64,000 bases of DNA, taken from positions 2,136,258 to 2,200,257 of the forward strand of contig NC_031768.1 in assembly GCF_001522545.3 (NCBI RefSeq), read 5' to 3'. Positions 36,814 to 49,813 of the stretch are shown one piece after another (within the stretch, counting starts at the first letter, position 1; the number at the start of each line of letters is the position of its first letter). The position numbers and the translations under genes are program-made. The notes below the pieces were generated by a model. It searched no databases and was not told the DNA's origin. It was given only the letters and a program-made list of their open reading frames with translations. The stretch comes from Parus major. Taxonomy: Eukaryota; Chordata; Aves; Passeriformes; Paridae.

Positions 36814-37865
36814 TGTGCTGCCCCAGGTATTTTTCCCTGCTCAGGAGATCTCACAGCTCTCACTCACTCGACTGCATTTTTACCAATCATCTCCAAAGTG
36901 TTTGAGGAACTGAACAAGGAGATCACCAACAGCTCCAGCCACGCCTGAAGTGTGAAAATCTCCCATAATTTGAAGTGGAGCAAGCATTGGGATGGCAAAA
37001 GAGCTTTTAGGGCTTCCCCAAAGCCTTGGGGTGTCTGAAAATTCTCCACTTTTTAACCTGATGCTACAGAAACTTTTAGCTCCAACATCCCTTCCCTGGC
37101 TGAAGTCCTCTTTTGACGTGGTGGTTACTCCTCTCCAGAGGTCCCTAAAAATGTTCTTGACTGGAATCTTCAGGATCTTTGTGAACACAAGAAAAATGGA
37201 TATGCTGGGAAATCTTTTTAAATTTTATGGTGGCAAAGAGTTGGGTGTGGGGAAACTGCTGCTTCTTCATTGAATTGTGCTATTTTTTATTGGTTTTGTC
37301 TGTGTTATCTCCTCCTCAGTCTTCTCCTTCCAGGCAATTTTGGGCCATGAGTACCTGTTATTGTGTGTGCTTTCCCAAATAACCTCACTGGAGTCTGGAA
37401 GTGTTGCTGAAGCCTGTTATGAAAATTTGACATGGTGGAAATCAAAGAAAGGAGCAGATCATATTCAGAGTTGCACCATATTATTTCGATGTCAGAAAAT
37501 CAAATGGAAAGGTCTTTTTTTCACTTTTCTGAAAAAAAAATATATAAAAAAATAAGAAAACCTCATTTTTATTCATAAAAGAGGCTGCTTCTTTAGCTGG
37601 AAAGAATTTTTCCCCTCTCCCTAGGAATATAAATAATGCAAGTAGAAGAGAACAGAGAAGCCACATTAATCATACATGTATGGATATATTTTATTTCAAA
37701 ATTATTTTCTTAAATCTAAAAAACATCCATGACTGTCTTATTCGAACACAGTAGTTTTCATAACATAGTGGACATATATAAGTATTTATTTCTTCCCTCA
37801 GAGACCTGGGTTTTCAAACATTTTTCTTTTTAATATCCAGAATTCATGTAAGGTTTAGGATTGAC
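36814..37865. other. Unique AT-rich sequence
   Basis: No exon recognised; several A and T runs. Confidence 0.5.
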
Positions 37866-37995
37866 TTAGGCTGGGGCCATAATTCTTCAAGGGCTTGTGC
37901 ATATGCCTGACTGGAGGAATGTAAGTCCCTCTCAGTTCAATAGAACAACTTTGTCTAAGTTAAATGCTTAAAGAAGATCAAAGCCTGAGCCTAAC
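37866..37995. repeat. Possible ancient palindromic interspersed repeat
   Basis: The left half (TTAGGCTGGGGCC..TTCTTCAAGGGCTTGTGCATATGCC) and the reverse complement of the right half (TTAGGCTCAGGC..ATCTTCTTTAAGCATTTAAC) show partial similarity around a centre near 37931. The content resembles a degenerate palindromic repeat I recall as common in turtles and crocodilians, containing 'aagtcaatgggact' and 'aagttaagcac' type text. Class and age are inferred. Confidence 0.4.
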
Positions 37996-40321
37996 TTCCC
38001 AAATAGAACTTAGGAACATTCATTATAATGATCTAAGCCATGCAAAAAAAAAAATAAAAAATTAAAAATATAAAAATAGCTTTTGGAAAAGCCACTGAAG
38101 TTTCAAACATGACAGGATAAAGCAGAGGTGAGAGGTGGAGCCCGGATCCATGCTGGCACCAGGAGTTATCCCCACAGGAAAATCAGATTTTGCAGGAGAA
38201 GTGGGAGGCAAAGGGAAACCAGGGACTGGAAAAGAGCTGAGCTCTCTTTCAAGAGAGTCTTAAACTACAAAAAGAGGGAGAAAACCACACTGAAACCACT
38301 CCTGGCTGTGACTTTCTGTGCAAACCCTGCTGGTAAAAGCTTCAGCACGGAGCCCATTGCACCCACTGAGACGTAAATATTGGTAAATATTTATTTAGAT
38401 TCTGAGAAAATTGCAAGGGAGACACAGAGTGCCTGGAGCAGAGCTCTGTGGTGAGCAGGGAGGAGGTTTCCAGCAGGGAATTCAGCAGACAGTTGCTGCT
38501 CCAGAGGCATCTTTTCCCTTTTTTTTGTGTGTGTGGGTCAGGCTTTTTTCCATCTGCGAGGTTATCAGGGAGTTCATGTGGCTGCTAAAGGAGTTGAGGG
38601 CTGATTGAAGGGAAGGGCGTGCTGGAAACTTTGAAAAAAAATTAATTTCCTGTCGAAAATATGTTTTGTGCTTTGGTGAAATAGCAGGACCTGAGCGTGC
38701 CTCTGGTTTTAATAAAAATGTTTAGGGCTTGGTTTTTGTTTTTTGTCAGTGGGAGAAAATTCAGCCATCTCCACTACAAAGCGTCTTCTCCATGTGAGGG
38801 AGCAGATGGGAAGTTTGGATCCCCAGATGGTGAGCAGGGATTCTGCAGGGCTGGATGGACATTTTTCCTCCTTCCCCATGGAGATCTGAGTTCCCCAAAG
38901 AGGGAAGGGAAGGCTCCAGCAGCAGCAGCAGGGTCAGAAATGGGGAGGTTCTGGAGGCACAGGCACAAGGAAGAATCCCTGGATGAGGCTGAGGGAGACA
39001 GGAAAGGAGAGGGAATAGCTGGAAAATCCTGCAGCAATCATCAAGGAGCAGAGAGGAGACCACAGAGCTCAGCAGAAGCTCTCTGAGATGCCAGCAGAGC
39101 CCTGGAGTTGGGCATTCACCCCAGAAATTGTTCTCATCTTTATCCCATTTCTGCAGCCTGCATCCCTGGCTGCATCCACATAAAATTGTATCTTCAGGGA
39201 AAGGGATTTTTGTATTAACAAATCCTCCAGGGACACCAGGAAATATTTTCTCTGCAGTCTTTAAAACACACACAGAGCCTTGGTATAGGATAGGATGATG
39301 TGAACATTTCCCGTTTTCTTGCAGGGAACTCTCTGGGATGGACTTTTCATCAGCTCTTCCTCCACTGCCACTGCCCCTAAATTGCATTTATTTACTACTG
39401 AAACCCCTTTTTTCCCCTCTTTTTCACTTAAATATTTCCACTGCATCATGGGTGGTAAAAGGTTTTTAAAGCAGTGGTTGCTCAGTGGGAGGATTGATTT
39501 TTCAGTTCTTCATTAGAAACAAACTGAATAAAACCTGAGGAAAAAATTCATCTTATTTGCTTTCCTGGCCCCTGAATGCCTATTAGCAAATTGCAATTAC
39601 TTAACACTCACTTGTCCTAATTTGCTCAAAAGCTGTTTTAATGGTTTTTGGAATCATGAGGTTTTTTTGAAGAGTTTGATGTAGACTTTCAGTACCTCAT
39701 ACTCAAATTTGAAATCTAAAACAGTCGAGACTTAACACCAATATTAATGAATATTTTTTGTTACACTAAACAAGTGCAGCTTTTTCAGCTTGGGGTGGGG
39801 AATGAAGAACTTAAAGCCTCTCAAAGTTTTCCCCTAGTGAACAATTTGTTTTTAATTTTTTTTTTAAGAATAAGCAGCAAAAAAAATCCCCCTGAGACAG
39901 GCGTGTGCTGATCTAGATTTAAAGATTAGAAGCACAAACCAATTTGTCCTTTCAGAGATTTAGTTACAGAGGTCACTGGAAGATTTGTTGTCTCAAAATA
40001 TGGAGTTTCAGGGGAAAAGAGTGTGATAGGAAAATCTTGGCTAAACAAGTTTGTGGAATATCATCTACAGGGTGGAAGCTTGAATGTGCAAAGCAGATTT
40101 TCAGCTCTTTTGAACTGTGGTGGTGCCAGTGAAATAAATCAAATTTTGACAGTTAGCATGAGCTGAGTTCCTATTTTGAGGTATAAAATTTGGAAATGCT
40201 GAAGAGCAGCAGTGAGGAAGATGATGGAATCTGCTTGCAACAACTTGTGGCAAAATACATTCAGGCTTGGAAAGAGATGGTTTGAATTCTTAAATTGTGG
40301 AAGAACCCTGAAAATCCACAG
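37996..40321. other. Unique sequence, no gene seen
   Basis: An A-rich run is at about 38045-38078. No conserved exon, RNA gene or repeat family recognised in the rest. Confidence 0.5.
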
Positions 40322-40883
40322 GCAGCAGGAAAGGGATTGGGATTGTGCCCCGAGCCCCCTGAGGTGAGACCCCACCTGCAGAGCTGCCCCAGCCCTGGGA
40401 CCAGCCCAGGGAGCAGCTGGAGCTGCTGGAGAGAGCCCAGAGGAGGCTCCAGGATGAGCAGAGGGATGGAGCAGCTCTGCTGGCAGGAAAGGCTGGCCCA
40501 GCTGCCATTGTTCAGCCTGGCCAGGAGAAGCTTTGGGCTGAGCTCAGGGTGGCCTTGCAGGGCCTGAAGGAGCCCCAGGAAAGCTGGAGAGAGACAATTG
40601 CCAAGGGCTGCAGGGCCAGGAGCCAGGGAATGGCTGCCAGGGGCAGAGGGCAGGGCTGGATCTTGGCATCTTGGGCAGGGATTGTTCCCTGGCAGGGTGG
40701 GCAGGGGCTGGGATGGAATTGCCAGAGCAGCTGGGACTGCCCCTGGATCCCTGGCAGTGCCCAAGGCCAGGCTGGACATTGGGAGCTCCTGGGACAGTGG
40801 GAGGTGGCCCTGCCATGGCTGGGGTGGCACTGGATGAGATTTAAGGTCCCTTCCAACCCAAACCACTCCATGATTTTATGATG
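40322..40883 (+). mobile_element. CR1 LINE fragment, about 560 bases, intact 3' end
   Basis: This is the most complete ungapped copy of its subfamily here. It starts in the CR1 ORF2 end ('ggattgggattgtgccccga'), passes through 'cagcctggccaggagaagct', and ends in 'ccttccaacccaaaccactc' with a short ATTTTATGATG tail. It matches 57070-57519 with one or two substitutions where both are sequenced. Confidence 0.92.
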
Positions 40884-41872
40884 AACCCAATCAGGTTTTT
40901 CCCCTGGATCTGCAGCTCCTCACAGACACAACCTTTGCCTCAAGGAGTCAAAATCTACACCAAAAGACAGGAAAGACACAAACACAGTGATTTCCCCCAT
41001 TTTTTTTCAGCAGATCAGCATCAACTCCAGAGGTGGAATCTCCTCTTCAAACTGCTGGAACATTCTTGGGTCACACTCTGGGCTGAGGTTGGGCACTGCC
41101 AGTGCCTGTTTCAAAGCCAACTGGGATAAAAATGAAAAAAAATGTTTAGATAGTTGTCTTTTATATCACTCACATCATTAAAATGACCTTATCTGGGGCC
41201 ATGAGGCAACAGAGAATCAGAATCATTTACCTGAAGAATGGTTTTGTTTCACTTTATTACTGTAATATTAAATAATTCTGAGAATAGAGGTAAATTGTGA
41301 GCATGGGGAGACCCTGATGTGGCAGAACTGCATTTTAAACGCTGCAAAAGGAGAAAAATGCATTTGGTGTTGAAATACGAATGAAACAATCAAATCTCTG
41401 CCTTCAAAATAAGGTGAGATAATTTCATTAACTTGAGGGGTTGGTGCTTAATTAATTTCTCCTGCAGGTATTCTGCCTTGTTTGTCCTTCAGAGACATTT
41501 TGGGTTTCCCTCCTCATGGGTAAGATGAGAAATGAAGAATTCTTGAACACACCCCTAAATAAATTGTAACCATCTGAGTTATCCCTGGTGGAATTCCTGT
41601 GGAAGAGCAGAGCTTTGGTCCTCCTGTCCCTGCTCATTCTGAGAGTGGTCAGGGCCAGCAAAATGAAGAAATTGTAAAATATTCCAGCTCAAGCTGTTGG
41701 TGCAATAGCTCCTAATTACTTAGGAGCTTATTATCCTGATGGAAAAGTCTTTATACACCTTCTAAAATGCACAAAACCTCAGCAAAACACCCCTGGCTGG
41801 TTTCATAATTTGTTTAAATCACAGCTGATGCACTGAGTTGGAAAAAAAGAAATCAACAAAATGAGCAACTCT

Positions 41873-41908
41873 TAATAATGATAATAATAATAATAATAAT
41901 AATGATAA
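41873..41908. repeat. (AAT)n microsatellite
   Basis: About eleven AAT/ATG-interrupted triplets. Confidence 0.93.
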
Positions 41909-42551
41909 ACAAGGTTTGGAATTGAAAAGAAATGAATAAATGAAGCAGGGACCGTTCTGGGAGTCACTGATTTTTTTTCCTGAATAAAATGAAGTGAATC
42001 ATTATGAGGGGAGAGAAAGCAGGGAAGAAAGAAAGTGGCTTTTATAAAGTGCAAAGGATGGCAGGTAAGTGCATTTTGACACTGGCTTTTCTTACACTTG
42101 AAATTGTCCTATTACTTCTTTTAAAAGTTCATCACTGTAACAACCCTGCTGTATTTATTTTTATGAGCAGCAGAGCAATCTTGGAATTAAACATCTATTT
42201 TTGATAGTTTTCAAAAGTTTTATTTTTTGTTTGGGTTTTTGTTTGTTTTTTTGTTGTCGTTTTTGGGGGTTTTTTAATCGTAAAAAGGGAAAGCGCTGCT
42301 GTCCCAGAAAATATCCAAGATTTGCTAATAGTAAAAAATAGGATAAATGGTAAAGTTACTGCATTCATCAGTCAACCACCCCAAAACATTTGCAACCCAT
42401 TACAGATTTCAAAACTTGGCTGGGAGTCCTGAGGTTCCTTGTAAGCAACTTACTGCACTTGTGCCAAATACAGGAAAAATAGAAGGTACTGCTGAAACAT
42501 GTGCTGAGAAAAATACCTGACTCCTGTTGCTGCTGCAGTAGTAATAGTAGC

Positions 42552-42576
42552 AATAATTATAATTATAATTATAATA
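42552..42576. repeat. (TAATTA)n microsatellite
   Basis: Four tandem ATAATT units following an AGTAGTAATAGTAG stretch. Confidence 0.9.
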
Positions 42577-43206
42577 GGCCAGAAGCACAGGAATGGGTTT
42601 GGACTGGTAGTAAGACGACTGTAAAGTTACAAAAATTAACCATAATAAAAATGTCTCGTGCATGGGCCATTTCCTATTTTATTGTCTACGAGCTGCTGTT
42701 AAACCATGCTCAGGTTGGGGCTCTTCCTGCTCTTGCTGGAATATTTATCATGAGAATGAGGTGCCAGAACCTGAGGATTTGTCCTGGGAGAGGGAATTGT
42801 CACTCGGGGTTTGTTGTAAGAGCCTCCACTAATGGTGGTCTTGGAGTTAATAATATTTTCCTTCCTCCTCTTTCCTTTCTCTGACTCATGTCTGGCATGT
42901 CCTGGATTTATAAAAACCTTTCTTACCCCACACATTGGACATCACTCATCCCTTTCCCGCTCTCTCACACCTTCCTTCCCCTCATTATTCCTCTTCCAAG
43001 GATGTCAGGCTCCCACCCGGACTTTGGGCCATGAAATCTTTGTTCTTTCCCCAGTGATGGAGGGAGAAAGCTGAACTCCTTGGGTGTCTCATTTTTTTGG
43101 TCACTGGGCTCTGGGATGTTGCTGTTTTCTGTCTTTTCCTGCTTCAACAAAGGCAATTTTAAAATTTCTGGTGGTTTTTAGGCCGCACCCTTCCCTCCCT
43201 GTGCTT

Positions 43207-43244
43207 TTCCTAAGTGATTTTGCTGTTCCTAAGTGATTTTGATG
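43207..43244. repeat. 19-bp direct tandem duplication
   Basis: TTCCTAAGTGATTTTGCTG is followed immediately by the same unit with one change (GATG). Confidence 0.95.
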
Positions 43245-44044
43245 CCATTTCTAGCCCAAAAGGGTGGGAATGAGCTTGGGACATCCTTCAGGATTGCAGT
43301 TGTAAAGAATATTTCAAGAAAAATGCACAAGAAATACACACAAAATCATCTGTGTATTGGAAATACGTGGGACTTGCCTGTGCAGTTGCTCCCGAGCGAT
43401 TATGACTCAATTTTAATTACCTGTGATACAGATTTTGGAATATAAAATCCTCTACATCAGATGCATTTTTTAAAACTCAAGGCAAGGCTTTGTCTCTTGG
43501 AACAGATGTCATTAGATTGGTATTCTGAGACTGTGGTGATTTAGTAGCACTTTTTTGGGTTTTTTCTTCCCTTTTTCTTTTGTTTGCTTCCCTCTGCTCA
43601 GGTCCTCCTGGTAAATTACAGGGCTCTTCTTGCTGTCCATGACTTCTGGTTCCAATCAAATTCCCATTCCAGCCCACAGAAGTATTTTCAGTGATATCAC
43701 AGTGCCTGGAACTGAGCCCCAATTGAGAGCAGAGCAGACATTGGTGAGCTGAGATCCGTGTCCAATATTGGCTCGTGGAAATCTTGGAAGAACAATCCCA
43801 AAAAAAAAAAAGAGCAGGTTTGGAGCTTTGAGCTCCTGAGTGGTTTGTGCTGAGGCAGTCAGGCCACCTGCTTGGGTTTGGGGTTTTTCATTTTATATTT
43901 TGGGCAATTTGGGCAGCTGTTTTGACCTGAAATCTCACCAGTTTGTGGTAGCTCCACAGCACTCTCATCTTCTTTGGAGGAGCAGTGTAAAGTGGAGACC
44001 TGGGGTGTCCTTTTCCACCAATTTCTCCTCTGGACAGCTCTGAC

Positions 44045-44325
44045 CTGATCCTGGAGGAAAGGAGGCCCAGGGGGGACCTTCTCAGCCTCTGCAGCCACGT
44101 GAAAAGAGGGTGGAGGAACAGCAACAGGAGGAAATGGCCTCGAGTTGTGCTGTGTTGGACACCAGGAACGATTTCTTGATGGAAAGGCCTTGGAATAGCC
44201 TGGAGTTCCCATCCCTGGAGGTGCCCAAGGAAGGGCTGGACGTGGCTGGGGACAAGGTGGGCACAGCTGGGACTCCATGGGCTGGGAGGGCTTTTCCAAC
44301 CTCAATAATTTTGGGATTCTCTGAT
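44045..44325 (+). mobile_element. CR1 LINE fragment with 3' end
   Basis: Contains 'gaggcccaggggggaccttc', 'acgatttcttgatggaaagg', 'ggtgcccaaggaagggctgg' and the end 'ttccaacctcaataattttg'. A short internal deletion removes the 'cactcagggctctg' part present in sister copies. Confidence 0.88.
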
Positions 44326-46618
44326 CCCTGTTTTTAAGCTGAGCCGCTCTCCTGGCCTGGAGGGAGGGGAGCTGCAGAGAGAAGCAGTGGTTGGCACCAC
44401 AGCCAGACCCAGGAATCTCCAGCCCAGGCAGAGCTCCCCTGCTCAGCTCCTGCACAGAACTTGTGCCACGTTTCACACGGGCCACGTGGACTTGCTGCCT
44501 CACTCAGCTCATTATCCTTTAACAAGCAAAAAATTAAGGGGTCCAAGGCCATCATCTACATTAAAATTAAATTTTAGGCAAAAATAGTCTGGAGGGTAAT
44601 GAAGAGGAAGGTGTTCCTGAGGAATCCTTTGCTCCTGCTTGGGTTATCCTGATATTTCAAAGACTTCTCCAAGTCCTTCCATGACTCCTGCACTACTCAT
44701 TAAAACTGGTTCAAATCAGAAGTTCAAATTACGAGGTCATCATGAGTCACGTTTAAAATGAGGGGAATTTACTGGCTGAAGTTGCTTTTTTTTGTAAAAT
44801 AAAAAAATTACTAAGTGAAAACACGTCCAATTTCAAAAATCCACCAAAACTGAGCTTAATTCCTGGGTCATGACAACTCCAAACGGATCACAAGGATTTT
44901 ATATCCTGTTTCTAGGAGAGTCAGCTTCAGACAATACGTCATCCATGCTGTCACCTATGCTGAAAATCTTCCTGGGCTTGGTTGTTATGTCTTTAAGGCA
45001 GTTCAGCAGCAAAAATGCAGAGAAATGCAATTTAATTGAAGACCTATTGGCTAGAACAAAGAAAACAAAGAAACAGATGCTTCCAGCTTCCTCATCTGGA
45101 TTCTGGGGAATTTTTTTTTTGCTCCTTTCCACTGCATCTCATAGGTACTGGATTTGAGGAAAGGGATATGGAACACAAGGCTATCATTCTTCCTAACATG
45201 ATTACAAAAATCTTATTGTATTAGCAGCATTCCAGATTCCCTTACAGAGTGCTTAAGTGAATTAGTGAGTTTTATTCTCGTGTGAGAGCCTACCATTATT
45301 TAACTCTGTAATTTACTATGAAACCCTCATTGCTTTGTCCCAGGGGTTTTACGATCGTTTTCCCCTTAATGATCGGAGTCTCCTTTGCACCAAGGAAGTT
45401 TGAAGGGACTCTTTTGTTTTTGATTTAATCATGGTCTTAAGAGATTTGAGACTTTGGGGATTAATAAAGGATCCCCCAAATCATAAAGCAAATCACAGCA
45501 TACCAAATCATTTCTCCTTTGAGACCGGTGCCAAACATTTTCCGTGGTGTTCCAGTGAAACTGGACACTCCCAACCCAATGGCTAGTAAAGTCAGGGAAG
45601 AGAGGAAAAAAAAAAGGGACCAAATTTTATTTTCAGTGCATAGCTGGAATTTCAGCCTCTCTGCACACAAGTCCTTGCCATTACAATTTATTAGATGTTT
45701 TATGCAGCAGATTTTATTGAATGATTTAGGTAGCCCCGACTTGATCCTTTCCAAATGTGTTCAACAGTATTCGGCTACATGCAAAAAGTGTTTTTACATT
45801 CTCACTTTCATGTAACCAAAGCTCCCCAAATCTAGATGGAGTTACCCGCCTGCTGCAGGGATTGTTTTGTTTTCAGAATGAGCTTGGAAAGGCCTGGCCT
45901 CTGCAGCCTTTTCCAGAAGATTTAGGATTATAAATCAGCTGGAGCCGGAAGGAAGAAGAGGGGCACTGGAAGCACCAAGCTGACTGAGAGCTATCAAACT
46001 CCTGGGAGTGGGAAGGGCAGGGATAAAAGGAAATTGAGAATATTAAGGATGCAGGAAGTATATTTTCCAGAGTGTTTCTTGATTCTGTGATGGATCGATG
46101 CACAGCCCTGGAGTTTGTCAAATGCAATACCTCATCTCCAAAAAACATCCCCCATCTCATGGAAAACACCAGGGGAATGAGGAGACAGCCCCGGGAATTG
46201 CTCTCCACTGAAATCCAAGGAATTCCTCTGCTTCTGTGCTAAGTGTGGAACACAAATATTTGGATTTGTCCTCACACGCAACCGCACCGCAGCAGGATTT
46301 ATAATCTTTGTTCTGAAGGAAAGGGAGAGCCTTTATCCTTCTGAATCACCTTGTAACAATAATTCCTCGGGAAAAACGTTTTTTATGATGCACAGAATCC
46401 CTTATGGCAGCCTGGACCTCTTCTGACAGTCACCAGGGCCAGATCAAAGGTGATTTCATTTTTAAAAGCTGCTTCAAAATAAAGAAGTGGCAATTCTGGT
46501 CTTTTCAGGTGTTACAAATTCCTTATCTGAAGGTAACTTCCTCCCCAGTCTGATTTAAATCTTGATTTTTCACTTTAACCAGGGCATCACTCAAATTCTC
46601 AATATAATGGATTGAATT
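44326..46618. other. Unique sequence, no gene seen
   Basis: No exon, RNA gene or repeat recognised. Confidence 0.5.
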
Positions 46619-46783
46619 TACCAGAGAAGCTGTGGCTGCCCCTGGATCCCTGGAAGTGTCCAAGGAGAGCTTGGATGGGGTTTGGAGCAGCCTGGGACAG
46701 TGGAAGGTGTTCCTGCCACAGCAGGGGTTGGAATGAGATGATTTTTAAGGTCTCTTCCATCCCCAAACCTTTCCATGATTTTA
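46619..46783 (+). mobile_element. CR1 LINE 3' end
   Basis: Contains 'agagaagctgtggctgcccc', 'ctggaagtgtccaaggagag' and ends 'cccaaacctttccatgattt'. Confidence 0.9.
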
Positions 46784-48529
46784 ATCACATTCTGCTCCTC
46801 TAGCAATTCCAGACAACACAAAAAACAACATTAAAGGCCAAAGGATTTAATCCATGAAGCCAATTCTGGTAGGAACAAGCAGTGATCTGAAATGTGCTTT
46901 AGTTTCACTTTTTGGTTGCTCTTAAAATATTTGCAATAGATAAATTGGTTTTTTTGGTGTGTGTTTTGGTCCTGTAAATGCACCAGAAGTAGGGGAAAAA
47001 AAAGATATTTCAACTTGAGCTGGGAGCTCACACTCTCAAACCAATCTAGAGAATGTCCAGGCCCCAGTCTGCCCTGCTGAATGAACAGATAAAAATATGA
47101 ATATATAAAAAAGTGAGGAAATCCTCAGTGGGATGAAAATGGCCACTGCCTCCACAGACTTCTATCTGTAGAATTTCAGGTGCAAGTATTTCCACCAGCT
47201 CTGTCTATGCTGTTCTCATTCAACTGCTCCTTTATTTCACTGGTGAACTTTCTTATCAGCATCATTCCAAAGTGCTTTTAAATTATTTGTGGTTGCTGGT
47301 ACCTTGAATTTTCATTTATTTCAGTTACCTGGCTTCTGGAAATAAAAAATATCTGTGTTTTCAGCTAGTTTTGTGCCTTAAGGGATGCAAAGTGAAAGGG
47401 GTAAATGTCAAGTTTATCAGAAACACCTCCCTCTTCAGCTGAATTGAAAACCAGGCCAAATGTTTTCAGGGTTTCTTGTCTGGCCCTAAATCTATGCATC
47501 ATTCACTTTTACAATTTCGTTATATTTCAGTAAATTGCATTTTTTTGGGTGTGTTTTTGAACCTTTCCAGACCAGGCAAGGAAAGCTGAGGGCTTAATGT
47601 GGATGTGGCAGGGGGATATTTTTGGAAAAAGCTGCAGCATCATCTTTATTGCTGCCAACCTCACATACAGAATATTTTCTTTTAGACCTTGTGTTCCAGA
47701 TCAGCTTATTTATCTTCCTATTCCCTCTGATTTTGTGGTGGGAGGGATGCAAATGAGGGGCAGAGAGCTGTTTAGAAGCTCTATTTTTTGCTGTTGTGGT
47801 AACGAGGTGTTTAAATGAGGTGCTGGCCCCTTTCAGAGTCACCATTTTCAGCATAAATCCAAATGAGCCTGGGGCTGAGCGTGATCATCCCAAAGAGGGG
47901 CTCTCCAATGATCATTTAAAATAAAAGTGTAATCTTTTAATCACTAGGAAGTGGATGATGAGTGTAATTGCTCTGGCACTGACCCAAGCTGGATGCTATT
48001 AAGGCACTAATTGGCGTGGCTGGAAGTCCCTGATGATTTTCTAGAGCTCCATGGTCCAAGAGCGAGGGAAATTCAGGCTCTCTGCCATGAAATTTCCCAG
48101 TCTGGAATAAGAATTGGGTCTAGCACACAGAGGAGAGGTTGGATTCCTCAGAAGGGAAAGCAGTGGTCTGAAATCTTCTCCTCACACCAGTGGTAAACTG
48201 AATTTTAACCGAACAGAAGCAGAGAGGAACCAGTTCTGAGACTTTTCCATGATCCTTTCCATATTCCACTGTCAGATTTTCACACAGGTCTCGTCTTTTG
48301 CTGCAATTTGTGATTTCTTTGACACCTGGCAACGCTTCCACACCCTTTAAAAACACCTTTGTGAGGTATATTTTTGATTTCTGAAGGATTTCAGACCGAG
48401 TCACTTAAGTGTTTGAAAATAAAACATCTGCATGTCTGAAAAACAGAGCTTGTTTGGAGCAGAGACCTTTCTTCTCTCCTGGAGCACAGCTTCCAAATGC
48501 CAGAGGGCTGGGATGGATGGGATTTTGGC
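46784..48529. other. Unique sequence with a TAAT/GATA-rich patch
   Basis: No gene seen. About 47860-48020 carries two TGATCAT palindromes, TTTAATCACTA and CTAATTGG cores without low-complexity sequence, and may be conserved regulatory DNA. Confidence 0.4.
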
Positions 48530-48755
48530 AAGGAATTGTTCCTGGAAGTGTCCAAGGCCAGGTTAGATTAAATATAATAAATATAAATATAAATATAAGT
48601 ATAAATATAATTATAAATATAATAATAATAAATATTAATTATTTGGACATTAAGACTAATTTAATTATGAAGACATGAAGCTGGTATAAAGCTTGGGACA
48701 GTGAGTGGAATTTGTTTGAAGTTTCCAACCCAAACCATTCCATGGTTCCATATGG
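48530..48755 (+). mobile_element. CR1 LINE 3' end interrupted by AT repeat
   Basis: The CR1 text 'cctggaagtgtccaaggcca' stops near 48567, an AT-rich repeat follows, and CR1 text resumes near 48690 with 'gcttgggacagtgagtgg' and ends 'ccaacccaaaccattccatg'. Confidence 0.8.
48568..48645. repeat. (ATAAAT)n-like AT-rich repeat inside CR1
   Basis: About 78 bases of AAATAT/ATAAAT units with minor interruptions, lying within an otherwise continuous CR1 3' end. Confidence 0.92.
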
Positions 48756-49695
48756 AATAGGAGAGGGCTTCCCATTACCTCAGCCATGCCTGTATCAGCA
48801 ATTTGTCTATTATTTCTTAGAAAACGCTTTACACACCCAATGTACCCAATTTTCTTATAAAACTCTGTCATTTGGCCAACTATCAAATATTTTCCCCCTC
48901 TGTTGCTCAGGATTTTCACTTTGCCTCTCAGTATTCAATAAAAAGAACCTTTAAAATAAAAAATACCTTAAAAAGTATTCAATAAAAGAACCTTTAGCAC
49001 TCACCCCTCCCAAAAAGGATGTTTTTCAACATCTGGCGTGATCTCTACAACAATATTTTTTATATCCTGTTGTGTTTATTTCTTAAATAAATTAAATCTG
49101 TATTTAAAGATGCTCTGCTCTGGCACCTCTCATAAAATCCAAACTCTCTGGCTCCAGAGAAATCCCAATCTTTGTGGTCCCACTCCTTCATTTGATCAAT
49201 TTGATAAAGTTTCTTCCACTGAAATTGCAGTTTCAAGGCCATGACTATTTCTGTTCTAAAGTCACCTTCCCATGTGGCCTCACATTATCAACAACAGCAA
49301 ATTTCTCAGAAGATGAGGGCAGATATTAAAGGTCACCTGAATCTCAAATGAATGATCTTTAATGCTTGACTTATTCTCACATCAGACGGGTTTTTTTATT
49401 ATTATTTTTTCCTTCTATGGATATTCTGGATGAATATTTTGCTATTTGTTTGAGGGTTTTTTTCACCAAAAAATTTATCTCAGCTTGACTCTTGGAAATT
49501 CTTACTTTATATTTACATTTCCTGCTTAGAAGATTGTTCCCAACATTTTTTTCCCTGCTCTTTACTCTCCATCCTTGAAGCCCTTTTCATCTACTCTCCT
49601 TATGTAAAGTAATTTTTTTAATTTATCCATTTGGCCTGGAGATCTTCCTTAGGAAAATTTTCCCTCCTTTTTTTAGGAAAGCTTTTCCACCTTTT
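48756..49695. other. Unique AT-rich sequence
   Basis: A near-exact duplication of 'gtattcaataaaaagaacct' occurs at about 48929 and 48975. No exon recognised. Confidence 0.5.
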
Positions 49696-49700
49696 CTTAC
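49696..49700. repeat. Target-site duplication, left copy (CTTAC)
   Basis: Exactly abuts the LTR start and matches 51049-51053. Confidence 0.88.
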
Positions 49701-49807
49701 TGTCGTGGTTTAAAACCAATAACTAAGAAAATTACTTATTTCTTGCTGTGAGATATGGATTAGAACAAGAGCAAAACAGGCATAAAACTTAAAAGGAATA
49801 AACAAAG

Positions 49808-49813
49808 TTTATT
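49808..49813 (-). terminator. Candidate LTR poly(A) signal
   Basis: AATAAA on the minus strand, placed where a poly(A) signal would be expected in a minus-oriented LTR. Confidence 0.5.

Larger units (their letters stand above)
40884..44044. other. Unique sequence with AT microsatellites
   Basis: No gene recognised. Includes AAT and TAATTA runs and a 19-bp duplication listed separately. Confidence 0.5.
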
